From Posidonia oceanica (Eukaryota; Streptophyta; Magnoliopsida; Alismatales; Posidoniaceae): a DNA stretch of 64,000 nucleotides. The stretch lies in contig JAZBRS010000077.1 in the NCBI GenBank assembly GCA_037176725.1, positions 8,308,001 through 8,372,000 on the forward strand. The letters run 5' to 3'. Below, piece by piece: positions 55,290-64,000 of the stretch; position 1 is the stretch's first letter, and each line of letters begins with the position of its first letter. A program made the translations under genes and the position numbers. The notes below the pieces were generated by a model. It saw only the letters and a list, made by a program, of their open reading frames with translations. It had not been told where the DNA came from and made no database searches.

Positions 55290-57287
55290 ATGATGAATCA
55301 AATCCACGAAGCTGATCAGCCAGAAAGAGAGAGATCAGACTCTGCAAGTACCTCGGGAGAGGAGCCTACAATCTACCACCCAATCACCGGAGAAGTCTTA
55401 GATCCAGATTCAATCCAGTACAGAGCCATGTACCAGTTTTTAAATGAAGAGACATCAGCCCAAACGAGGCCATGTCTAAACAACCTCCAGCAGCCACCCC
55501 ACCTCGGTGAACGACAACGAAGGCCAGTTGCGGACCATCCCCTTGAAGATCTATACCAGGGATTAGATGGCAACCCACTGCTGGACACAAACCACCCAGG
55601 ACAGGGCACAGCGCTCAATGGAGTATATAACTCAAGGGCCAACTCCTTGATTCAGGAACATAACTACATGCCACATGGCGAATATAAGGAAGGAGTCTAT
55701 CTGAGACATCCCCGACCACCCCCGGCAGGCAATCAGCCTCGGCCGGATCATCATTATCACCAAGCATCTCCCCTACGATACGAGTAGGTCGCACCTCAAC
55801 ATTTCTACAACAGCTACCTCCATCAGCAGCAGAACCATCCGTCCTTCAATTCACATGTCCCGACCCCATCAGCCGGGATAACAAATTTGGATGAGATGAG
55901 AAAAATGCTTAGTGCATTAGGGGTGCATACCTAGGCTCCGGCAAACTTTGACATGCACCGGTTCCCCCCATTTAGATTACCTCCAGGTTTCAAGTACCCA
56001 AAGACTCCCAAGTTCAATGGAACGACCAACCCACTCAGTCACTTGGTGCGGTTCTAAATGGAGTCAGCCCCCTATTTCCATGATTTGGGGCTTGTGGTAC
56101 ACCTGTTCTTCTACTCACTCGAAGGAGAGCCAATGGATTGGTTTCTCACTCTCTCCAAGGAAGACCTCAGCAGCTTTGATAAGATCAGAGAGAGCTTCCT
56201 TACAAAGTACCAACACAAGATAGATCCAAAGCTAACCTTCCACGACCTAAGCAAGGAGGTCATGAAGCAAGGCGAAAGCTGGGTTATATTCGCCAATAGA
56301 TGGCGGGAAATGGCAGCCAGATCAGGACTGACCATTCCAGAGAGACAGGTGGTCCAGACCCTCATTGCAAACACAACTGGACCAATGAAGAAGGGGCTAG
56401 TGAATGCCTATTGCCCCAATGTTACGGCTTTGTATGAAGTGGCGGCCTTTGTTAAAGAAAACTTGCATGAATTCATGGAGGAGCCAAAGAAAAGCCAGAA
56501 AGCACAGGTGATAGAGGGAGTGACCGGAGTCATCAACATGATGAGCCCCGCCCCCAGGCCATTCGATCAAAGGGCTATACTGGCTTCACAGCAGCCAACA
56601 TGGAACCACCCTCCTCCTCAGCAACAACAAACATGGAGCCGCCTTCCTCAGCAGCAGTAGGCATGGAATAATCCTCCTCCTCAGCAACAGATCCGCCCAA
56701 TGTGGAACACTCCCTGGCCACAATGGACCAGGGGTAATCAAAATAGCCAAGCCAACAACTGAAATCCCCCCAACAACATTGGGAATGGGAGCAGTTATCA
56801 TAATATTCCCCCTCCAGTGCCACGCAAAAAGGGAACAAGAGACCATTACCCTCCTCTACCAGTCACACTGGTCGACATGTTCATAGAACTGGAAGAAGCA
56901 AAAGCACTCGAATTCCCACCGGTTAGGCCTAAATTGCCAAATTGTGACCGGAACAAATACTGCCCATTCCATAGAATGCATGGTCACAACATCAAGGACT
57001 GCTGGACTTTCAGGGACCTAGTCAATGACATGGTGGAGGCGGACGTGTTTGAATGGGATGTCCTGGTCAAAAGAGCCAAACAAAGAAAGCAGACAGGGAC
57101 GTCCCAACAGATCTACAACGACCCTCTCCACAAGCATCAAGTCATGGCATTCCAGGATGAGCAGCTCCCGAATCCATCAAAGGGCCGGGACAGCCATGTT
57201 GAACTAAAAGAGGACTGGGATAATCAAGCTGAACAATGGGGAATAATCTCAGATGATGACTGGGCAGTGACGCGGATGAAGGACTAA
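55290..57287 (+). pseudogene. gag of element B
   Basis: A single reading frame from ATG 55290. N-terminal disordered region; gag core at about 55975-56480 (PPGFKYPKTPKFNGTTNPLS, EGEPMDWFLTLSKEDLSSFD, DLSKEVMKQGESWVIFANRW); a Gln/Pro-rich stretch (56580-56720); zinc knuckle YCPFHRMHGHNIKDC (56958-57002, C..H....H....C) and LVNDMVEADVFEW. Stops: TAG 55785, TAG 55932, TAA 56055, TAG 56658, TGA 56760. TAA-TAG at the end (57284) separate it from the protease frame, so there is a real or mutational frame change here. Confidence 0.8.
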
Positions 57288-57289
57288 TA

Positions 57290-58450
57290 GTGAAGGAGCT
57301 CCTTAGCCAGTTCAACCTCACCGTAGTAGTGGAGGAGCCACAAGAAGACATAGAGGAAGAAAGCCAAGTCCAAAAAGCCAATCAGCAATTTGAATGGAAA
57401 AATATAGTCTTCAAGGATTCAGAGCTTCCACCCCCACATAAGCAAGAGCTGCCACTGGTCATCACAGTGGGAATTAATGATAATGTGCTGCAAGGAGTAT
57501 TGGTTGACATTGGAGCAAGTCGAAGCCTCAGTTCTCTCTCCACACTCCAGAGCTTGGGGCTAAATGAGGGCGAGATGGATAGGACTCTCTTTATGTGCAC
57601 GGGGTTTGATCAGAAAGAGAAGTTGGCACTAGGGACGATACCCATGGAAATCACAGTCAGTCCTTTGACCAGTATCACTTCAGTGATCATCATGAAAGAG
57701 GAAGTCCTGGAGCCACTCATCCTAGGGAGGTCTTGGCTAGCAGAAGTCGTGGCTGTAGCATCTTCAGTTCATCAATTGCTAAAATTCAAATACCAAGGAG
57801 CGGTCATTAGCATTCCAGCCAATAGACCAGGGATTCTATGCACATTCAAGATGCTAGAGCCACAAATTGCAACCCTTCGGGAGGAGGAGGAGTCACAACG
57901 TCTGACATGGAGAAAATCACCCCTATGGGAGCCCAAGTTGCTGTCACCACCAGTCTCCCCAATCTTTAGAGCTGCAAGGCCACCAGCAGATCAGTTGCCA
58001 GCCCTCAGCACTTCAGTACTCCGGAGCACTACTACTCCATCATCCCCAATCTTCCAAGTGCCAACAGAGCAGCGAGCTAGGACCACAAAGCCACTAGAGC
58101 TTGGCGGATCTATACGGAAGGAGTCCATCTTCGCCTGGCCACTCAAGAAGGGAGCATCTACAGGAAATGAGGCTGCTGTGCTCATCACCAAAGGAGGGAG
58201 GCTGTCAAATCGAATCATGCCACCAGCAGAGCAAGCAGAGCCGGTTAGACCTGAAGTAGGACCCAGGTCGGCAGAATATGACATCCTAGAGCAATTAAAG
58301 AAGACGCAGGCCAGGATCTCGATCTATGACCTCATAAACAGCTCAAATGAATACCGGAAAGCTCTGCTAGAAGTGCTAGAGAAGGCCCAAGTTGCCCTGG
58401 ACATGCCAGCAGAGGAACTCCATATCATAGCTGCAGCAGCCTTTGTATAG
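57290..58450 (+). pseudogene. First retropepsin-like domain of element B
   Basis: 386 open codons. Fold at about 57455-57830: VITVGINDNVLQGVLVDIGA then SRSLSSLSTL holds the active-site loop with D-I-G in place of D-T-G. A middle strand PMEITVSPLTS follows, with ILGRSWLAEV as C-terminal motif. A Pro/Ser-rich linker leads to EYDILEQLKKTQARISIYDL. The threonine-to-isoleucine difference is a single ACT to ATT change, so it may be decay rather than design. TAG at 58448 precedes the second domain in the same frame. Confidence 0.7.
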
Positions 58451-59281
58451 CCAATCATTACTTTTGCTGATAGTGAGTTGGCACCAATAGAGAGGAGAAA
58501 AGCTCCATTGAATGTAACCATTTCTATAAACAATCACTTAATTTCTGAAGTGCTTATAGATACTGGTGCATCAATGAACATTTGCTCGTTGAATACAATA
58601 CGAGCCTTGGACGTGAATGAGGCCTCCTTAACTCCCATTGACATGACGATTGCCAGGTATGATGATAGCAAGAGAAAAGTGCACGGCAAGTAGACCACGA
58701 AGATAGGGATAGGACTAGCTTAGGTTCTAACCCAACTAATTGTCATAGACGTCAATGTCCTATATCAGATCATCCTAGGGAGACAATGGCTGGACAGTCT
58801 AAAAGGAGTATCATCTCCTCGACACCAATGCCTGAAATTCCCACACGATGGGAAAATCATCAAGATAGCAGGAGACATACTAGGCCAAGAAGTAGAGGCA
58901 AATGTAATATACCTGCCGCACTAGTTCAGTGTGCGAGAAAAGCTGACTCGGGCCGAAAAAGGCAAGAATGTAGTGTCTATGGTCGAGCTGAGGGACAAGT
59001 GGGCCAGGCCTAGGCTGTTTCACAAGAAGAGGGAACCCTCCAAAAACAAAGGACCATCCATGAATGTAGGGTGGGAAATCATGAGAAGAATTGGCTACAA
59101 GAAAGGCCAGGGCTTAGGCCTAGAAGGAAAGGGAATGAAGGAGCCAGTGAAGGCTTGTGACAGAGAAGGAAGGGGAGGACTCGGTTTCGACCAGTTCCCC
59201 GACGGACGACCATTACAGTGGAATCTACAAGGACATTTTACCAGCGTAGGGATATTCGATCCGAATTCATCCCCCTGGTAA
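58451..59281 (+). pseudogene. Second retropepsin domain and G-patch of element B
   Basis: Same frame as the first domain. ITFADSELAPIERRKAPLNV leads into VLIDTGASMNICSL (about 58549-58590; intact D-T-G-A) and, after TAG codons at 58691 and 58721, QIILGRQWLDSL (58768). From 59063 to 59190 a G-patch: GWEIMRRIGYKKGQGLGLEG then GKGMKEP and GGLGF. G-patches bind RNA or helicases and occur in several plant and animal retroelement proteases. TAG at 58922. The frame ends at TAA 59279-59281. Confidence 0.75.
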
Positions 59282-60141
59282 ATATTATTTTGGCGCAATC
59301 AACCAAACACACTCTCCAAAGTGCAGAGGACACAGTCGACATAAACATTTCAGCTTATTCCAAACACTTGAATTGCCAGTAAAACCTCACGAAGGTCAGA
59401 CTGCAAGGGAGTTGACAGCAAAGCCACATGAAGGCCAGACTGTCGCAGCAAAACCTCACGAAGGTCAGACTGCAAAAGAGTTGCCAGCAAAACCTCATGA
59501 AGGTCAGACTGCAACATCGCCGCCACCACTGTTAGGCGCACCGGCCCCCGAACCTCCGGATCAGCCACCTCTTTCTTCTTCGCCCTCTTCTTTTGGCGCC
59601 GCGGCCCCTGAACCTTCGGATCGGCCGCCTCTTTCTGCTTCTCTCTCTTCTTCCAGTATTGCCGCTTCCAAGCCTCTGCCTCCTCCAGCTCCGGACATCT
59701 TTTCCTCCTTGGAGCAAAGGCTGGGGCAAATTCTACGCAAGTCACAATGACTCGTAGACAAGGTCTGCCGCCTCACGGCCGATCTCTCTGAAGGTCTGCA
59801 ACCTCAGAGACCTGAAGTTGATCTCGATCCAGGGGTCGACTATGAGCTTCTCGAAGATGATGGGAACGTCAATCCTGACGAACCCGCCTAGAGAGGCACC
59901 TACCTCTACTGATGGAGGTAACTCTAGGGGCATCCCCCTAGATGCTGTAAATAAAACTTTGTTTAATTCTGCATTGTTTTCATTTCCTAGGAATAAAATT
60001 AATTTACTTTCTGCTTTCAATAAGGGAGAGGATCACCATGTTAGTTCTAGCAGCTCGCAGTCAACTTCGACCATTGCTTCCAAAACTGTGCGTGTGTGTC
60101 AATACACGGAGGCATTGCCCTAGGAGCTGGCTACTGCTAAC
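59282..60141 (+). other. Spacer between protease and pol of element B
   Basis: Contains a four-copy repeat encoding KPHEGQTA (59379-59515), then a Pro/Ser-rich stretch and LEQRLGQILRKSQ. A reading frame at 59373-59747 is open but not conserved with anything I know. It may be part of the polyprotein or non-coding. Confidence 0.4.
59370..59515. repeat. Minisatellite encoding KPHEGQTA, four copies
   Basis: AAACCTCACGAAGGTCAGAC and close variants at about 59382, 59421, 59450 and 59489, with two spacer types alternating. Confidence 0.85.
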
Positions 60142-61172
60142 ATGGTCTTCCTAGTAGAAGAATTTGATAGGTTTGGGAAGTGTGCAGGAATAGAAGCATA
60201 TGTGCTGGTTAGCTGTAGTGATGAGGAAGAAGATCAAGAGGCCGACTCAGACCTCCTTAAGCACCTCATAGATAAATATGATGAGCAAACCAAGGCAGCT
60301 GAGGAGGAGACCGTGGAGGTCAACCTGGGAACCGCCGAAGAGCCAAAACCAATACTCATAAGTGCAAGCCTGAGCCTAAAAGAGTGGGAGGAAATGGTCC
60401 AAATCTTGAAAGAATTTGTGGATGTGTTGGCCTTCAAATACGAGGATATGCCTGGACTGCACTCAGCCCTAGTGGAACACCTGCTTCCACTAAACTCTAG
60501 AACCAAGCCCGTCAAGCAGAAGCTGAGGCGACTAAGGCCGGAACTCGCCTTCAAAGTCAAAGAAGAAATTGACAAGCTCCACAAAGCAAAATTCATCAGA
60601 GTGGTTATATACCCCAGCTGGGTCTCAAATATAGTACCAGTGGCCAAAAAGGATGGGAAAGTTTGGGTTTGCATTGACTATCGCAACCTCAACACCGCCT
60701 ATCCCAAGGATGACTTCCCTTTGGGCATATTGACTTGCTAGTGGACAATACAGTAGGATTTGAGATGCTATCTTTCATGGATGATTTCTCTGGTTACAAC
60801 TAGATCAAGCTAGCAGAGGAGGACCAAGAGAAGACGTCGTTCATCACACCATGGGGGACGTACTGCTACGTAGTCATGCCATTCGGTCTCAAGAACGCCG
60901 ACGCAACATATCAGAGAGCGATGATGGCCATCTTCCACGACATGATGCACGATTGCATGGAAGTGTATGTTGACGACATCTTGGTCAAATCAAGAACAAG
61001 GGAGGCACACTTTGAGGCGCTAAGAAGGGTACTAAGCAGAGCAAGGCAATATCAGCTGAAAATGAACCCAAAGAAATGTGTGTTTGGGGTAACTGTCGGG
61101 AAGGTATTGGGCTTCATCATCAGCAAAAGAGGGATTGAGGTGGACCCATAGAAGGCCAAAGCAATAGCACAG
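60142..61172 (+). pseudogene. Reverse transcriptase of element B
   Basis: FKYEDMPGL entry motif, VKQKLRRLRPELAFKVKEEI, VWVCIDYRNLNTAYPKDDFP, MPFGLKNADATYQRAM, the catalytic VYVDDILVKS (YVDD at 60966-60977) and GKVLGFIISKRGIEVDP. Breaks are a frameshift near 60725 and TAG at 60121, 60801 and 61149. More intact than the copy in element A. Confidence 0.85.
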
Positions 61173-61829
61173 ATGCCTCCACCCCGAAACATCAAGGAAC
61201 TCAGAGGACTTATTGGCTGTGTACAATTCATTAGGAGATTCATCTCACAACATGCAGATCAATGTAAGCCATTTTATGAGTTACTGAAGGGAGGAAGGGA
61301 ATTCACCTGGGATGAGAAATGCCAGAAAGCTTTTGATGAACTCAAAGCATATCTCATGACTCCCCTAGTCTTGTCAGCACCTGTGCCAGGGAAGCCTTTG
61401 CTACTCTATGTGGCAGCCACTGCATCATCAATAGGGGTAGTGCTAGCTCAACATGATGAGGATGGAAAGAAGGAAAAAGCTATCTACTATCTGAGTAGAA
61501 CTTTCCTGGGTTATGAAGAGAAGTATACAGCCATAGAAAAGCACTGCTTGGCCTTGGTATGGGCATCTCAAAAGTTGAGACACTACTTCCTAGCCCATAA
61601 AGTCTATTACATTGCCAAAATGGACTCAATCAAATATATGTTCAAGAAGCCAGCCCTCTCTGAAAGGTTGGCAAGGTGGCAACTCCTCCTCACTGAATTC
61701 GACTTGCAATATGTGTCCCAGAAGGCAGTCAAGGGGCAGACCATTGTTGATCACCTGGCAGAACTCCTAATAGAAGATTATCAACCAGTCCGAACAGACT
61801 TCCCCGATGAGGAGATACTGGAAATATAG
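61173..61829 (+). pseudogene. RNase H of element B
   Basis: 218 open codons: connection region (FRRFISQHADQCKPF-like, EFTWDEKCQKAFDELK), LLLYVAATASSIGVVLAQHD, KAIYYLSRTFLGYEEKY and VKGQTIVDHLAELLIEDYQP. Ends at TAG 61827, after which the same frame continues into the second RNase H. Confidence 0.8.
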
Positions 61830-62270
61830 GCCACCGAGTCTCCCACTCAACAATGGACCCTCTACTTTGATGGAGCACTCAACAGATAAGGGGCAGGCAT
61901 CGGAGTAGCACTTCTCACTCCGGAAGGAGTTCTCATTCCTCGAGCCTTACAGCTAAACTTCGCCGTAAATACTAATAATGTTGCAGAATACGAGGCCTTC
62001 ATCCTCGGACTACGCTTAGCACTGGAGCTAGGGGCAAAGTGGTTGAAACTCATCGGAGACTCCCAATTGGTTCTAAGACAAATTCTGAACAAGTATAGAA
62101 CCCTCAACCCAAGGCTAGAAGAATACAAGGGCATTGCACGCCTCCTATTGGCACGATTTCAGCAAGTGGTGTACGTCCACACCCTCCGGAGTCATAACCT
62201 ACTAGCGGATGCTCTCACTTCGCTGGCTTCGTCAATCGAGTTCCCCATCAATATCCGAGAGCAAACAATA
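61830..62270 (+). pseudogene. Second, archaeal-like RNase H of element B
   Basis: WTLYFDGALNR (then TAA 61887), GAGIGVALLTPEG, NNVAEYEAFILGLRLALELG, GDSQLVLRQI and VHTLRSHNLLADALTSLAS. Acidic residues D, E, D and D are in place. It confirms Tat-lineage membership for B. Confidence 0.8.
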
Positions 62271-63637
62271 ATGGTTCAGCAACATGGGATATCTGTCATT
62301 GACTCAACTGAGCCATGGGCCGTGGAGCTTAGACGGAAAGTTGGGGAACCAAGAGTAGGCATGTTTGAAGTTTGCTACAACATAGAGGATGAGGGGAACC
62401 CATGGTTCTTTGACATCCAGAACTACATTCAAGACGGGATCTTCCTCGACTACGCAACTTCACAAGACAAGGAGGCAGTTCAGAAGATGGCTACAAGATA
62501 CTTCATGAGAGCCGGGGTTCTTTTCAAATGGTCCTTCAGCGGAATAGAGCTGCGCTGTGTCACTTATGAGGAAGTTGAAGTTATCATCGGAGAAATGCAT
62601 GAAGGCATATGTGGAGGACACATCAGTTCTCAATTCATGGCAAAAATGATATTGCGTAGAGGATACTACTGGTCCACAATGGAGGCAGATTGCGCAAACA
62701 AAGTGAGAAGGTGCAAGCAGTGCCAGATCCATGCTGACAGAATACATGCACCCGCATCAACGTTGAATCCGACTCAAGTAGTATGGCCCTTCTCCATGTG
62801 GGCATTTGATGTCGTCGGACCATTCGACACTGAAAAGCAGAATAGGTTCATCCTCACAGCCACTGAGTACTTCACCAAATGGGCTGAAGCGGAAGCGTTC
62901 ACTGAAATCAAAGCTTCAAATCTTTGCAAGTTCGTGCGGAAGAATATCATCTCAAGGTTCGGGATCCTAAAGAAATTGGTAGCAGACAATGGTGCAATCT
63001 TCGTATCCCAAGACTTCAAAAAGCTCTGTAAGAAGTTTAAGATCAATTTGCATCATTCATCGCCCTATCACCGCAAGGTAATGGCCAAGCTGAAGCTACT
63101 AATAAAACATTAATCTGAATCCTTAAGAAAACGGTAGGAGCCAAGAGATATGACTGGACAGATAAGTTAATTGATACCTTGTGAGCCTATCGAACCTCCA
63201 TAAGAATGCCTACGGGCCAAACCCCGTTTGTGCTTACTTATGGTATGGAGACGGTAGTCCCATTTGAGGTCATGGTCCCCTCATCCAGGATACAACTCGA
63301 CAATGAGATAATTGCCGAGGATAAGAGGCAATTATTAAGTCTACAGTTGGATTTGCTAAATGAGAAGTGGTTGCAAGCAGCTGAGCATGCACGCCTCTAC
63401 CAAGAACGACTTGCAAGAGAATATAAGAAGAAAGTAATTAAACGTAAATTCAATATTGGTGAATGGGTGCTTAAAGAAATCCTTCCTCGCAAGCATGGGA
63501 AGCTGAGACCAAATTGGGAAGGACCATACTTGGTGGTTGAGGCATATCCGGGCAATGCCTATTGTTTGGCCAGAGAGGATGGCACTAGGCTTGAATACCC
63601 CTGGAATGCACTACACCTCAAAAGGTACTACCCTTGA
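62271..63637 (+). pseudogene. Integrase of element B
   Basis: Zinc-binding region MHEGICGGHISSQFM...CKQCQ (62596-62735); core with D in WAFDVVGPFD, D in LVADNGAIF, and the E motif after a one-base shift near 63075. TGA 63181 (Trp to stop). The C-terminal domain 63206-63637 is open (GQTPFVLTYGMETVVPFEV, LRPNWEGPYLVVEAY) and ends LHLKRYYP at TGA 63635. From 62043 to 63113 it is uninterrupted for 356 codons. Confidence 0.85.
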
Positions 63638-64000
63638 TATGCACACTGAGCCATTAGACTACCCGTGCTCAAGGGCACTTTGTTGTTGAAGCCTAGGAAT
63701 CTTACCTTAGCCTCACCCCACAAACACCTTATGGGAGAAGGAAAGGAAATGGTCCCACACTGAGATAGAGGCAAATCATAAGGAGCCCCCTTCTAGTTCA
63801 TGAATAACAAGTCCACACACATCCCTCGAGTCAGGCACGTTACCCTAGTACAAATTAGGTAAGCATCTAAGGCCAAAACCTAGAAGCGCAGAAAGAGGAG
63901 AGTGTATCAAATAAAAGAGTGTCTCGGTTCGTCAAGGAACAAGTATCCCTTGACCGAGCACTCAGAAGGGGTGAGACTACTTACCAAAGTACCCAGAAAA
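63638..64000 (+). other. Post-integrase region of element B, truncated by the window
   Basis: No gene recognised. It contains no LTR start, so the 3' LTR and any extra gene lie beyond the window. Confidence 0.5.

Overview
This is nuclear DNA from a flowering plant: one ordinary spliced host gene beside a deep pile of Ty3/gypsy LTR retrotransposons. The host gene has short exons with GT/AG introns. The retroelements have the features of the plant Tat lineage: 1.4-3.4 kb LTRs starting TGTAGA(C/T)A, a TGG...-type primer-binding site, a second archaeal-like RNase H between RNase H and integrase, and extra genes beyond integrase. I cannot place the species more closely. I found no tRNA, rRNA, CRISPR or organellar sequence.

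Layout. 1-950: worn LTR remnant. 1219-1379: an unidentified exon-like stretch (-). 2949-8949 (-): a three-exon gene for a 1449-residue FYVE-domain protein. 9620-9845 (-): a rhomboid-like gene fragment. 10778-14140: a solo LTR with 5-bp target duplication ATGAT. From about 14.9 kb to the window end everything is nested retroelement. Element F (-; LTR 14951-16468) is followed by element C (-; 3' LTR ending at 18634, integrase 28820-30241). C is cut in its polyprotein by element C' (-; 3' LTR 30242-33076). C' is cut in its 3' minisatellite by element A (+; 5' LTR 33905-37336, gag-pro-pol 38493-50403). A carries a reversed solo LTR S2 in gag (39288-42298, target duplication CCTAC) and is cut again by element B (+; LTR 52303-53739, gag-pro-pol 55290-63637), which runs off the window.

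Most notable points. (1) The LTRs carry arrays of paired short hairpins, spaced about 200-250 bp in A and C'. Arm sequences differ between families, and in C' between copies, yet stay complementary; two neighbouring hairpins in B differ by a compensatory base-pair change. (2) Element C carries two intron-containing genes in antisense to its polyprotein: a nine-exon plant-mobile-domain gene with every joined intron in phase 0, and a DUF7745-like gene. Part of the latter lies in the opposite relative orientation in A. (3) Most premature stops in A and B that I traced are TAG where the family has Gln, the footprint of CHG cytosine methylation and deamination. (4) B encodes two successive retropepsin-like domains followed by a G-patch.

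The FYVE gene is the only intact protein-coding gene. All retroelement coding regions are broken by stops and indels, so they are annotated as pseudogenes.
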